DNA of 64,000 nt from VBDM01 sp035519135. Lineage in GTDB: Bacteria; Pseudomonadota; Gammaproteobacteria; Burkholderiales; SG8-39. Made by a program: the position numbers and the translations under genes. A model generated the notes under the pieces. It did no database searches. It was given only the letters and a program-made list of their open reading frames with translations, and was not told where the DNA came from. Position 1 is the first letter of the stretch, and every line of letters begins with the position of its first letter. Shown here in pieces: positions 7,518 to 15,932 of the stretch. Location: positions 1-64,000 of the forward strand of contig DATIWX010000026.1 of assembly GCA_035519135.1 (NCBI GenBank), in the 5' to 3' direction.

Positions 7518-8566
7518 GTCTCGGGCGGCTTGTCGGTCGCCAGCAGCGCGTCGAGCTGGCTTTCGCTCGGCGTCTGGTGATAGGCGCGCGCGTAGAAATC
7601 CCGCACGATGGGCCGCAGCGGCTCGGTGAACGCCTGAGGGTGGAGGATGCGGCCGAGCCAGTGCAGGCCGACCAAACGGTTTACCGAGGGCGGGGAATCG
7701 ATCCAGCCGAACGGCAGCCCGGGCGCGAGGTGCACGCGGCGCTCGCGCACCGCGGGAAGGGACCTCCACGACGGATCGCCCCATACGCCGGCGAAGAAAT
7801 TCGGATCGGTAGTGACGATGACCTCCGGGCTCCAGCGCAGCACCTGCTCGATCGTCACCTGCACTAGGCCGCCCTGCCCCAGCTCGGCAGCGACGTTTCT
7901 CGCTCCGGCACGCTCGATACTCTCCATGTTGATCGAACCGGAAAGACCGGTCTGCAATCCGCTCGGTCCCCGACCATAGTACACGCGCGGCCTCCTCGCT
8001 TCCGGGACCCGGGCGACTCGCGCGCGAATGTCCTCGAGAGTGTCGGCGGCGTAGCGCGACCAGCGCGCTCCCTGCTCGTCGACGCCGATGATGCCGCCCA
8101 GCAGCCGGAAAGCGTCGGGGATGCGGTCGAAGGCGCCGTCGATGAGGAGATAGGGAATTCCGGTCTGCTCCTGAATCCGGTCGGCCAGTGAGGCGAAAGT
8201 CGGACTGGTGCTGCCGTAGTCGAAGACAAGATCCGGCCTGGCGGCGAGAACGACCTCGACGTTCGCCGTGTTGCCACGACCCGTCAGCCGGCCGAACGTG
8301 GGCAGGTCGGCGTAGCGCGCCGGGACGAACGGCCGCTCGTCCGGACGGAACGGCGAGGTCCAGCCGAGCACCTTGTCCGGCGCCATCGCGAACAGCAGGA
8401 TCGACGCGGGCGGGCCCGCCGCGTAGACGCGCTCGACGCGCGGGGGAAGCGTGACCCGGCGCCCGACCGAGTCGGTGACGGAGCGGCCGGATTGGGCCCG
8501 AAGGAGGCGCGGCGCGAGCGCACCGGCGCCGATCGCCTTGATGAACGCGCGCCGTGTCGTTCTCAA
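7514..8566 (-). CDS. Periplasmic receptor, class III (FepB/BtuF/MolA type), probable oxyanion importer component
   Basis: The 350-residue protein has a Tat-like N-terminus (TTRRAFIKAIGAGALAPR) and then a two-lobed helical-backbone receptor. Hallmarks are VTDSVGRRVTLPPRVERVY, PDLVFDYGS and EVIVTTDPNFF. I assign a TTG start at 8566 that overlaps the TGA of the upstream receptor gene; no ATG gives the signal sequence. The family serves siderophores, cobalamin or, as in MolA, molybdate/tungstate. The surrounding Mo/W genes favour the last, but that is inference. Confidence 0.8.
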   Translation of the reverse strand: MRTTRRAFIKAIGAGALAPRLLRAQSGRSVTDSVGRRVTLPPRVERVYAAGPPASILLFAMAPDKVLGWTSPFRPDERPFVPARYADLPTFGRLTGRGNTANVEVVLAARPDLVFDYGSTSPTFASLADRIQEQTGIPYLLIDGAFDRIPDAFRLLGGIIGVDEQGARWSRYAADTLEDIRARVARVPEARRPRVYYGRGPSGLQTGLSGSINMESIERAGARNVAAELGQGGLVQVTIEQVLRWSPEVIVTTDPNFFAGVWGDPSWRSLPAVRERRVHLAPGLPFGWIDSPPSVNRLVGLHWLGRILHPQAFTEPLRPIVRDFYARAYHQTPSESQLDALLATDKPPET

Positions 8567-9369
8567 GGCAGCGCCGGCGCCGAGAAGCCGTGGCGCGCGA
8601 GGATCTCCTGCCCGCGCAAGGACATGACGAATAGCCCGAAGCGCGCCGCAGCCGGCCCGCCCCGGTCGAGGACGGTCAGACCATAGTCCGCCCCGACCGC
8701 GAGGGACGGGGGCAGCGCCACCACCTGAAGCGCAGGCTCTTCCACGCGCGCGAGCGTCGCGTTGGTGCAATAGGTCAGGAAGATGTCCGCCGAGCGATCG
8801 GCGACGAGCTTCGCATAGATGCTGCGGTCCTTCGGCGGCGGAGGTGAATCGGGAGCGCCGGTCAGCTTGAGTGCCTTCCCGCTCAAGGCGGCGAACGCTC
8901 CCGGCCGCATGCGCTCGGCTTTCTCGAAAACCTGCCAGGCGTAGTCGCCCGAGGGATCGGCCTTGGGCGTCGAGGTGCCGAGCTTCATCTTCGAATCGAG
9001 CATACGCTCGAGCAGCGTCTCCGGCGTCGCCGACACGCCCGGCGCCACCAGCGCGCACAGCCGGTTGCGCGCGAACAGCACCACCGGCCCCGACTGTCCG
9101 GATTGGGCGAGCCATTGCGGATGCTCCATGTTCGCCGATGCGAACACGTCGGCAGGCTCACCCTTCGCGATGCGCTCGCGCAGCAGGCCCGATGCGCCGA
9201 ACTCGCCTTGCACCTTGACGCCGCCCGCGCGCGTGAACTCGGCACCGATCTCGGTCATCACTGCGCGCAGGCTGCCCGCGGCGTAAAGGCGCAGCGCCGG
9301 TTCCTGTGCCATCACCGGAACGCCGAAGGCGATCAGGACGCAGACCGCAAGGGCGCGGCGGACCCTCAT
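8563..9369 (-). CDS. Orphan ModA-like periplasmic oxyanion-binding protein
   Basis: The 268-residue protein starts with a Sec signal peptide (VCVLIAFGVPVMAQ) followed by LRLYAAGSLRAVMTEIG. The 'AAGSL' opening and the GEPADVFASANMEHP motif are typical of ModA/COG0725 receptors. No permease or ATPase of ModBC type lies beside it; the adjacent systems are TupBC and a FecCD permease. It may share the TupBC channel or act as an alternative receptor. Start and stop overlap both neighbours by 4 bp. Confidence 0.8.
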   Translation of the reverse strand: MRVRRALAVCVLIAFGVPVMAQEPALRLYAAGSLRAVMTEIGAEFTRAGGVKVQGEFGASGLLRERIAKGEPADVFASANMEHPQWLAQSGQSGPVVLFARNRLCALVAPGVSATPETLLERMLDSKMKLGTSTPKADPSGDYAWQVFEKAERMRPGAFAALSGKALKLTGAPDSPPPPKDRSIYAKLVADRSADIFLTYCTNATLARVEEPALQVVALPPSLAVGADYGLTVLDRGGPAAARFGLFVMSLRGQEILARHGFSAPALP

Positions 9370-10190
9370 GCTCCGGGCGCACCGGCGTTGGGAAAGAACA
9401 GCTGCTCCCCGCCGATCTTGTACTCGGCGATCGCCTTCTGCCCCTCCGGCGAGATCGTCCAATCGACGAAGGCCTGACCGAGATCCTTCTTCACGTTCGG
9501 GTGCTTCGCCGGGTTCACCAGCATCACGCCGTACTGGTTGAACAATCGCTTGTCGCCTTCCACCGCGATGGCGAGTTCGCCGCGGTTCTTGAACGAGATC
9601 CAGGTGCCGCGGTCGGCGAGGATGTAGCCGTTCATCGCCGACGCGGTATTGAGCGCCGGGCCCATGCCCTGCCCCGTGTCCTTGTACCAGGGGCCTTTCT
9701 CCTTGGCGATGTCGATACCCGCGAGCTTCCACAGATCGAGCTCGGCGATGTGCGTACCGCTCTTGTCGCCGCGCGACACGAAGGGCGCGCTTGCCGCCTT
9801 GATCTTCTTCAGCGCCCCTAGGATGTCCTTGCCGCCGGCGATCTTGGCGGGGTCGGCCTTCGGGCCGATCAGCACGAAATCGTTGTACATGACCGGAAAG
9901 CGCTTCACGCCGTGGCCCTCGGCGAGAAATTTCTCCTCGGCGGAGCGCGCGTGGACGAACACCACGTCGGCATCGCCGCGGCGCGCGAGGTCGAGCGCCT
10001 GGCCCGTGCCGAGCGCGACCACGCGCACCTGGATCCCGGTCTTCTTCTGGAAGGCGGGCAGGATGTGGCCGAACAGGCCCGACTGCTCGGTCGAAGTGGT
10101 CGAGGCGACGACGATGAATTTCTCCTGCGCGAGTGCGGGAAGCGCAGCGGCCAGCGCCGCGAGCAACAGTAGTCTCCGGATCAAGTCCAT
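9366..10190 (-). CDS. tupA: Tungstate-binding periplasmic protein TupA
   Basis: TupA is the high-affinity tungstate receptor of the TupABC importer. The 274-residue protein has a signal peptide (LLLLAALAAALPALAQ), then IVVASTTSTEQSGLF, which is the family's Thr/Ser oxyanion-binding loop, followed by FVHARSAEEKFLAEGHG, MYNDFVLIGP, PFVSRGDKSGTHIAE and WYKDTGQGMGPAL. These are the standard TupA blocks. It follows tupC with a 10-bp overlap. Confidence 0.93.
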   Translation of the reverse strand: MDLIRRLLLLAALAAALPALAQEKFIVVASTTSTEQSGLFGHILPAFQKKTGIQVRVVALGTGQALDLARRGDADVVFVHARSAEEKFLAEGHGVKRFPVMYNDFVLIGPKADPAKIAGGKDILGALKKIKAASAPFVSRGDKSGTHIAELDLWKLAGIDIAKEKGPWYKDTGQGMGPALNTASAMNGYILADRGTWISFKNRGELAIAVEGDKRLFNQYGVMLVNPAKHPNVKKDLGQAFVDWTISPEGQKAIAEYKIGGEQLFFPNAGAPGA

Positions 10191-10906
10191 GGCAGCTCTC
10201 CTTTTATGAACGCGGCGGCTTGCGCCGACTGCGGTTTGGAAAAGAATTGCTCGACCGGCGCGCGCTCGATCAGCCGCCCGCGGTCGAGAAACAGGATCTC
10301 GTCGCCCAGGCGCCGCGCCTGGCCGAGGTTGTGCGTCGCCATGACGATCTTGGTGCCGGCCGCGTCGAAGGCGCGGATGACCGTTTCGATCTCGCGCGTC
10401 GCGGTCGGATCGAGGCTGGCCGTGGGTTCGTCGAGGAACAGCACCTCCGGGTGCAGCGCCCAGGCGCGAGCGAGCGCGAGCCGCTGCTGCTCGCCTCCGG
10501 ACAGTACCCGGGCCGGCCGGCGCGCCAGGTGCGCAAGCCCGACGCCGTCGAGCGACTCTCGCACCATCGGCTCACGCTGTGCCTTTGGGATCCCGGCGAC
10601 CTTCAGGGCGTACGCGACGTTTGACTGCGCCGAACGCCGCAGCATCACCGGGCGCTGGAAAACCATCGCCTGCTTTCGCGGCGCGCCCCGGTGCTCGCGC
10701 GCATGCCATTCGACGCGCCCCGAGGACGGATCGAGCAAGCCGTGCATGAGTCGCATCAGCACGCTTTTCCCCGCGCCGTTCGCACCCACGATGATCGTGC
10801 TGGGACCGGCTTCGATCTCGAGCGAGATGCCGTCGATGATCGTGCGCCCGCCGGCCGTGAAAGACACGTCGCTGAGGCGCAGCGGCAGGATGGCGCCGTT
10901 TCTCAT
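10181..10906 (-). CDS. tupC: Tungstate ABC transporter ATPase TupC
   Basis: The 241-residue ABC ATPase has Walker A GANGAGKSVLMRLM, the signature LSGGEQQRLALARAWAL and Walker B VLFLDEPTASLDP, without a C-terminal TOBE domain, as is usual for TupC. It overlaps tupB by 4 bp and tupA by 10 bp. It energises tungstate uptake with TupB. Confidence 0.92.
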   Translation of the reverse strand: MRNGAILPLRLSDVSFTAGGRTIIDGISLEIEAGPSTIIVGANGAGKSVLMRLMHGLLDPSSGRVEWHAREHRGAPRKQAMVFQRPVMLRRSAQSNVAYALKVAGIPKAQREPMVRESLDGVGLAHLARRPARVLSGGEQQRLALARAWALHPEVLFLDEPTASLDPTATREIETVIRAFDAAGTKIVMATHNLGQARRLGDEILFLDRGRLIERAPVEQFFSKPQSAQAAAFIKGELPWT

Positions 10907-11598
10907 CCGTAGCGCCGCTGCGCCAGGTCCTTGGTCAGAGTGGCCGCCGCGTTCACCGCGACGACGATCGCGATCAGGATGACCCCCAGGCCCAGCGCAA
11001 GCGGGAGGTCACCCTTGCTCGTCTCGAGCGCGATCGTGGTCGTCATCACGCGCGTCACCCCGTCGATGTTCCCGCCGACGATGATCACGGCTCCCACCTC
11101 GGCGGCCGCGCGGCCGAATCCGGCGAGGACGGTGGTGAGCAGCGAGAAGCGCGTATCCCACAGGAGCGTGAACGCCGCGCTCGCGCGGCCGGCGCCGAGC
11201 GAGCGCAACTGCTCTTCGTACTCGCGCCACGCGTCCTCGATCGCCTGGCGCGAAAGCGCGGCGATGATGGGGAGAATCAGCAGCGTCTGCGCGATTACCA
11301 TCGCCGAGGGTGTGAACAGGATTCCCAGACCGCCGAGCGGCCCCGCGCGGGAGAGCAAGAGGTACACGATCAGGCCCACCACGACCGGCGGCAGGCCCAT
11401 GAAGGCATTCAGGAACACGATCAGGGTCTTGCGGCCCGGGAACCGGCCGACCGCGATGGCCGCGCCGAGGGGAAAGCCGAGCAGTGCCGAAATCGCCACC
11501 GCCGAGAGGCTTACCCGCAGGCTGAGCAGGACGATCTCGACCAGCTTGGGGTCGAGATCGGCGAGCAACTTCAGGGCCGTACCGAGAGCTTCAGACAC
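10903..11598 (-). CDS. tupB: Tungstate ABC transporter permease TupB
   Basis: This is a 231-residue permease with about five to six membrane helices. The EAA-type loop is visible as EDAWREYEEQLRSLGAGR, which docks the ATPase. The start is GTG at 11598, with no strong ribosome-binding site visible. It is the promoter-proximal gene of an eleven-gene operon ending at moaE, and the perfect operator repeat lies 34 bp upstream of its start. Confidence 0.92.
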   Translation of the reverse strand: MSEALGTALKLLADLDPKLVEIVLLSLRVSLSAVAISALLGFPLGAAIAVGRFPGRKTLIVFLNAFMGLPPVVVGLIVYLLLSRAGPLGGLGILFTPSAMVIAQTLLILPIIAALSRQAIEDAWREYEEQLRSLGAGRASAAFTLLWDTRFSLLTTVLAGFGRAAAEVGAVIIVGGNIDGVTRVMTTTIALETSKGDLPLALGLGVILIAIVVAVNAAATLTKDLAQRRYG

Positions 11599-11632
11599 CC
11601 GTGGATGATATTGGCGACGGGAGTTTCTTTAA

Positions 11633-11652
11633 ATATGCATTGATTTGCATAT
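11633..11652. promoter_or_regulatory. Operator-like perfect inverted repeat in the tup/regulator divergent promoter
   Basis: The site is ATATGCA-TTGATT-TGCATAT, with perfect 7-bp arms and a 6-bp spacer. Further ATATGCA/TGCATAT half sites lie at 11690-11696 and 11770-11776, the latter overlapping the regulator start codon. The repeat is in the AT-rich part of the divergent promoter, likely over the tupB -10/-35 region. Binding by the adjacent HTH-PBP regulator is inferred. Confidence 0.7.
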
Positions 11653-11774
11653 AACACTCGGAGTGAGATCCGGCGGAACATTCCATCAAATATGCATGTA
11701 CACCGGCTGGCTCACTCTTAACCAAGGAATTTGCTATATTTTCTCCTGCTCGCACTTCGTGTGCGACCCTGCAT

Positions 11775-12893
11775 ATGATCAAGATTCAGATCGAGACGAC
11801 CTGGCGCATCGGTACTTCCGAGGCTGAGCTCGCCGACCCCCTGCTGTTCCGTCTTCTCGAAGCGGTTCAAGCGTCCGGATCCCTTGCCAAGGCGGCACAA
11901 GCCATGGGCTTTTCCTACCGCCACATCTGGGGCTCCCTCGGCAAGTGGGAAAAGGCCGTGGGCAGGCCGCTGGTGCGCCTGGCGCGCGGGCGAGGCGCCA
12001 AGCTCACGGAATTCGGCGAGAAACTGATGTGGGCGGAGCAGACGGCAAGGTCGCGCCTGGAGCGGCAGATCGAGACTGTCCAGCGCGACCTCGAGCACGA
12101 GCTCTCCGCGGAGTTGCTGCGCGGCACGACCACTCTGGTGATGCACGCGAGCCACGATCTTGCCCTCACCCACGTGCGCGACCTGTTGCAGAAGATGCAC
12201 GGCATCCAGCTCAACCTGCAGTACCAGGGCAGCCTGGAAAGCCTGGACGCCCTCGCGCAAGGCCGCTGCGACATCGCCGGCTTCCATCTTCCAGAGGGAG
12301 GGCTGGAAACGGACTTTTTTTTCCATCGCCGGGCGTTCAAGGCACGCGACCACACGCTCATCCGTTGCGCAACCCGCACCCAGGGACTCATGGTCGCCAC
12401 CGGCAACCCCAAGGAGATCCGCGGCCTGCCCGACCTCACGCGGCGCGACGTGAAAATGATCAACCGTCAGCCCAACTCGGGCACGCGCCTCGAGCTCGAC
12501 CAGCTGCTGCGCGAAGCGAAGATCGACCCGGGCTTGATCGAAGGGTACGAAACCTTCGAATTCACGCACCTCGCGGTCGCCGCGACCATCGCCTCGGGCA
12601 TGTGCGACGTCGGCTTCGGCATCGAGGCCGCTGCGACGCAGTACAAACTCGGATTCATTCCGCTGTTGCGCGAGCGCTACTACCTCGCCTGCCGCAGCGA
12701 GATCGTCAATGCCAAGCCGGTGAGCTCGCTGATTGCGGTGCTGAAGAGCCCGGAGTTCGCCGCGATTGCTGGCAGCCTTGCCGGCTACGACTGGTCTGGC
12801 GTCGGCGAGACTCTGAACGCCGAGGTGATTCTCGGCGCGCGTGCCAGCGGCGGCGTCCTCCTTCCGGAGGTGAAGTCGGCGCGCAGCGGATGA
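11775..12893 (+). CDS. Oxyanion-responsive regulator: ModE-type HTH fused to a PBP-like (COG1910) ligand domain
   Basis: The 372-residue protein has an N-terminal winged HTH (residues ~20-85) with the ModE-like SGSLAKAAQAMGFSYRHIWG helix-turn-helix. From about residue 130 there is a periplasmic-binding-protein-like domain with VMHASHDLAL, GRCDIAGFHLPEG, MINRQPNSGTRLELDQLL and GMCDVGFGIEAAA, as in COG1910/PF12727. There is no signal peptide, so the binding domain acts in the cytoplasm as a ligand sensor. It is divergent from tupBCA. Tungstate-responsive regulators with this kind of arrangement are known, so tungstate and/or molybdate is the likely ligand. A half operator over its own start codon suggests autoregulation. 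Confidence 0.88.
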   Translation: MIKIQIETTWRIGTSEAELADPLLFRLLEAVQASGSLAKAAQAMGFSYRHIWGSLGKWEKAVGRPLVRLARGRGAKLTEFGEKLMWAEQTARSRLERQIETVQRDLEHELSAELLRGTTTLVMHASHDLALTHVRDLLQKMHGIQLNLQYQGSLESLDALAQGRCDIAGFHLPEGGLETDFFFHRRAFKARDHTLIRCATRTQGLMVATGNPKEIRGLPDLTRRDVKMINRQPNSGTRLELDQLLREAKIDPGLIEGYETFEFTHLAVAATIASGMCDVGFGIEAAATQYKLGFIPLLRERYYLACRSEIVNAKPVSSLIAVLKSPEFAAIAGSLAGYDWSGVGETLNAEVILGARASGGVLLPEVKSARSG

Positions 12894-12902
12894 GCGCGCC
12901 TG

Positions 12903-13280
12903 TCAATAGACCAGCGTCCTCCAGCCGTCTTCGAGGCATCTGCCAATGTAGGTCGCCGCGCCGGCGGTTCCCGTCACTTCGGGAATGAAATCGCTTTCGG
13001 ATACGCCGTGCTCCTCCATTGCCTGGGGACAGGCGAAGAATTTGGCTCCGTGCCTGGCGGCTTCCTGCATGAACCCATAGACCGATTGCCTGCGTGTCGG
13101 TCCGGGGTAAATGCGTTCGGCAACGCCTTGCGCGAGGAGCCGGATGGAGCGGCCGGTAAAGTAAATCTCGACCTCGGTGTCCATCGCCGCCGCGGCAGCG
13201 GCGTGAAAGAACGGCGTGGCGCAGATCTCGGGCCTGTCCGGGTCCGCAGCCCACAACAGAATGGCCAGACGCTTCACCAT
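12903..13280 (-). CDS. DsrE-family protein
   Basis: The 125-residue protein has the DsrE/TusD-like Rossmann-type layout, with a hydrophobic first strand (VKRLAILLWAADPD). It has Cys20 (EICATPFFHAAAA), Cys84 in FFACPQAMEEHG and a third Cys near residue 117. Cys84 sits where DsrE proteins carry their conserved sulfur-carrying cysteine. The start ATG overlaps the TGA of the GcvH-like gene (TGATG). As the last gene of the fdn-sel operon it could take part in sulfur or selenium trafficking; that role is inference. Confidence 0.75.
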   Translation of the reverse strand: MVKRLAILLWAADPDRPEICATPFFHAAAAAAMDTEVEIYFTGRSIRLLAQGVAERIYPGPTRRQSVYGFMQEAARHGAKFFACPQAMEEHGVSESDFIPEVTGTAGAATYIGRCLEDGWRTLVY

Positions 13281-13723
13281 CAGGGCCGCGCGCCGTCGAA
13301 ATCGTCCAGGCGCATGGCTTCCTCGAACGCGGGCGCGATCTCCGCGCCAGAGAGAAGGCCCGGCGCCTCCTCCAGCTCGCTCGCGACGCGCAGCCTGACC
13401 AGCCAACCACTGCCGTACGGGTCTTGGTTGATCGTCTCAGGCCGCTTCACCACCGCCTCGTTCGAGGCGATGATGGTCGCGGCGATCGGCGTGCGCACCG
13501 ATATCATGGTCTTGGCCAACTCGAGCAGGCCGACCGCGCGGTCTGCGTCCACCTCGGTCCCGTCCCGCTTGGGGACGAACGCGAGAAACTCTACGGCGAG
13601 CGCCACTCCGTAGGAAGTGGCGCCCAGGGTCGCGAGCCCGGGACCCTCGCTCTTCAACCACACGTTGTAGCGAGGGTGGTAGTGGCGATCCTCCGGGAAG
13701 TCGCAGCCGCGCACGCACGCCAC
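13280..13723 (-). CDS. GcvH-like lipoyl-domain protein (stand-alone)
   Basis: The frame encodes a GcvH-type fold of 147 residues with the putative lipoylation lysine at about residue 71 (LELAKTMIS) and the conserved C-terminal block ETINQDPYGSGWLVRLRV. I choose GTG at 13723, with AGAGGA upstream; longer starts would run into the tRNA-Sec gene. No gcvT, gcvP or lipoate ligase genes are nearby, so it is not obviously a glycine-cleavage component. Stand-alone GcvH-like proteins (LbpA type) work in sulfur metabolism with DsrE/TusA proteins, and a DsrE protein follows directly. Confidence 0.78.
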   Translation of the reverse strand: MACVRGCDFPEDRHYHPRYNVWLKSEGPGLATLGATSYGVALAVEFLAFVPKRDGTEVDADRAVGLLELAKTMISVRTPIAATIIASNEAVVKRPETINQDPYGSGWLVRLRVASELEEAPGLLSGAEIAPAFEEAMRLDDFDGARP

Positions 13724-13741
13724 TACGGCATCCTCTTGAAC

Positions 13742-13837
13742 TGGCGGAAGGAAGAGGGAGTCGAACCCACCAAGGAACGTCTGACGCCCCTTACCGGGTT
13801 TGAAGCCCGGCCGCCCCACCGGAGGCGAATCCCTTCC
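13742..13837 (-). tRNA. selC: tRNA-Sec (anticodon TCA), selC
   Basis: The 96-nt gene on the minus strand begins GGAAGGGATTCGCC and ends CTTCCTTCCGCCA with encoded CCA. It has the 8-bp acceptor stem (one G-U pair), a long D-stem typical of tRNA-Sec, the anticodon loop CTTCAAA with UCA, a long variable arm and the T loop GTTCGAC. It closely follows the layout of E. coli selC. It lies between selB and the GcvH-like gene and is probably processed from the same transcript. Confidence 0.97.
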
Positions 13838-13847
13838 GTTGTGATCC

Positions 13848-13985
13848 TCATCCCTTCGCCCGCGCGGCGAGTTGCAGTCTCAGCCGCTCCGACCTCATGG
13901 ATGGCGCGAACCACACGCCCAGGCCGATGCCGAGGCCGCGGTGAATCGTTCGCCGGACGGACCTCTTGCGACCTGCGCTGCCCAT
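13848..13985 (-). CDS. Possible 45-residue basic small ORF between selB and selC
   Basis: An ATG six bases after the selB stop opens a 45-codon frame that ends 10 bp before the tRNA-Sec 5' end. The peptide is rich in Arg and Gly, with GLGIGLGVWFAP in the middle and SERLRLQLAARAKG at the end. The ribosome-binding site is weak. I do not recognise it; it may be a real small protein or simply spacer. Confidence 0.3.
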   Translation of the reverse strand: MGSAGRKRSVRRTIHRGLGIGLGVWFAPSMRSERLRLQLAARAKG

Positions 13986-13991
13986 GGCGTC

Positions 13992-15932
13992 TCATCGTCC
14001 CGTGCCCGCCTGCGGCTGCGCGGGGGCCCTTGGCGCGATCTGCAGCAGGTTGTCGCCGCGCAAGCGGTGCGCCTCGTTGACGCGGCGCGTGTAGCCGACG
14101 CGGTCGAAGAACTCCAGGATCTGGATGGCGCGCTTGCGTCCGAGACCCGTGCGGTCGCGGAACCCCGCGGCGCGCACCTCGCCGTCGGCGCGCTCGAGCT
14201 CCGCGGCCAGCGCCGCCAGCTCCGCCACGGCGCGCTTCGAGTAGAACAGGTCCTTCACCACCTGGTAGACCTCACCTCGCCGCGTGAGTCTGAGAAGCAA
14301 CTGCCGCACCTGGACCTCGGTCGAGGCGGCCTTGCGCGCGAGATCCCGCACCCACAGGGGATCGAAGCGGCCTTCCTCGACCAGGGGAAGAAGGCGTTCG
14401 GCGAGCTGCTGCTCCGCCTTGGAGAGGCTCACGCTGTGGGTCGGAAGATGGAGCCAGGGACCGCTGCGCCTCACCTTCGCCTCCCCCACCAGCTCGTCGA
14501 CAACGGCCGCACAGGCGGCCGGGGGAAGCTGGGGCAACCACATCCTGCGCGCGCGGCCCGCGTCCGGCCCCAGCTCGTCGGCATTCTTCGCGTGGAAGGC
14601 GGCGAGACCGTCGCAGATTTTCCGCTTCAGGTCCGACCAGCGGGACTGCGAGAAGCCGATGTCCGCTCCGCCCGCCTTGACGCGGCGCACCGCTTCGCCG
14701 AACGGCACAGACGCGTCGACCGACAGGTTGAAGCTGCGCGCGAAGCGCGCGAGATCGACCCCGAAAGGCGCGCCCGCGAGCAGTGCCTCGAGCGCAAGCG
14801 ACGGCTCGCTCGATTCGAGCGCGGCGAGCACCGCGAGGCGCTCCTTCGAGCGTCGCCGGCGCGCCGGAGCGTCCGGATCGAGGACGGTGCCGCCGCCGAT
14901 CGTCCGATCGGCGGCATGGTTGCGCAGCACGAAGATATCGCCGTGGCAGGCGCAATGCGGCTCGTCGAGCACCACCTGCGCCAGGGCCGATCCGCCCGGC
15001 GGCACCTCGTCCGCATCGAGCAGGGCCACGCGTGCCGTCAGGTGCGCCGCTCCCATGTGCACGTGCACCGGCGCCCAATGCCTGAGGCCGCGCGAAACGC
15101 CGGGCAGCAGCCGTACCCTCGCGTCGATGCGCGGACTCGGCGCGTGCAGCGCAGGCGACACGATCCACTCGCCGCGCTCGACCTCATCCTTAGCCACGCC
15201 CGCGAGATTCAAGGCGCAGCGGTCGCCGGCCCGCGCCTCACGCGCCGCGCGGTTCTGCGCGTGGATGCTGCGCACGCGGACCTCTCGTCCGGAAGGAGAA
15301 ACGAGTAGCTCCTCGCCGACGCGCACGCCGCCCGCGAACACAGTGCCGGTCACCACGGTTCCCGCTCCGGCCAGCGTGAAGCAGCGGTCCACCGCGAGGC
15401 GGAACAGGCCCTGCGCCGCACGGCGCGTGAACGCGGCGGCTTGTGAGCGAAGGTGACCGAGCAACGTCCCGATACCTTCTCCGGTGACCGCGGACACCTT
15501 GAACACCGGCGCGCCCGCGAGGGGCATCCTTGCGATCAGCGCCGCCACCGCGCCGGCGACTTCCTCGGAGCGCTCCGGGCCGGCGCGGTCGATCTTGGTA
15601 AGGGCGACGACGCCGCGGGCGATCCCGAGCAAGCTCAGGATCTCCAGATGTTCCAGCGTCTGCGGCATCACGCCATCGTCCGCGGCCACCACGAGGAGTG
15701 CGAAATCAATTCCGGTCGCGCCAGCGAGCATGTGGTGGATGAAGCGCTCGTGTCCCGGGACGTCGACGAAACCGAGCACGTCGCCGCTTTCCAGTGGCAA
15801 ATAGGCGTACCCCAGCTCGATCGAGATGCCGCGCGCCTTCTCCTCCTTCAGGCGGTCGGTATCGACGCCGGTCAGCGCCTTCACCAGCGTCGTCTTGCCG
15901 TGGTCGATGTGGCCCGCGGTGCCGATGATCAC
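13992..15932 (-). CDS. selB: Selenocysteine-specific translation elongation factor SelB
   Basis: SelB is the EF-Tu-like GTPase that delivers Sec-tRNA to UGA codons marked by a SECIS hairpin. The 646-residue protein starts at GTG 15932, overlapping the selA stop (GTGA). The GTPase motifs GHIDHGKTTL, DVPGHERF and TKID are within the first 120 residues. The C-terminal half has winged-helix repeats for SECIS binding, with RKRAIQILEFFDRVGYTRR near the end. Length is close to E. coli SelB (614 aa). Confidence 0.96.
   Translation of the reverse strand: MIIGTAGHIDHGKTTLVKALTGVDTDRLKEEKARGISIELGYAYLPLESGDVLGFVDVPGHERFIHHMLAGATGIDFALLVVAADDGVMPQTLEHLEILSLLGIARGVVALTKIDRAGPERSEEVAGAVAALIARMPLAGAPVFKVSAVTGEGIGTLLGHLRSQAAAFTRRAAQGLFRLAVDRCFTLAGAGTVVTGTVFAGGVRVGEELLVSPSGREVRVRSIHAQNRAAREARAGDRCALNLAGVAKDEVERGEWIVSPALHAPSPRIDARVRLLPGVSRGLRHWAPVHVHMGAAHLTARVALLDADEVPPGGSALAQVVLDEPHCACHGDIFVLRNHAADRTIGGGTVLDPDAPARRRRSKERLAVLAALESSEPSLALEALLAGAPFGVDLARFARSFNLSVDASVPFGEAVRRVKAGGADIGFSQSRWSDLKRKICDGLAAFHAKNADELGPDAGRARRMWLPQLPPAACAAVVDELVGEAKVRRSGPWLHLPTHSVSLSKAEQQLAERLLPLVEEGRFDPLWVRDLARKAASTEVQVRQLLLRLTRRGEVYQVVKDLFYSKRAVAELAALAAELERADGEVRAAGFRDRTGLGRKRAIQILEFFDRVGYTRRVNEAHRLRGDNLLQIAPRAPAQPQAGTGR

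Noticed and set aside
13724..13995. A longer N-terminus for the GcvH-like protein, or a ~90-residue ORF, across the tRNA-Sec gene
   Set aside because: The extra residues are only the translation of the tRNA sequence. GTG 13723 with AGAGGA gives a GcvH-length protein.
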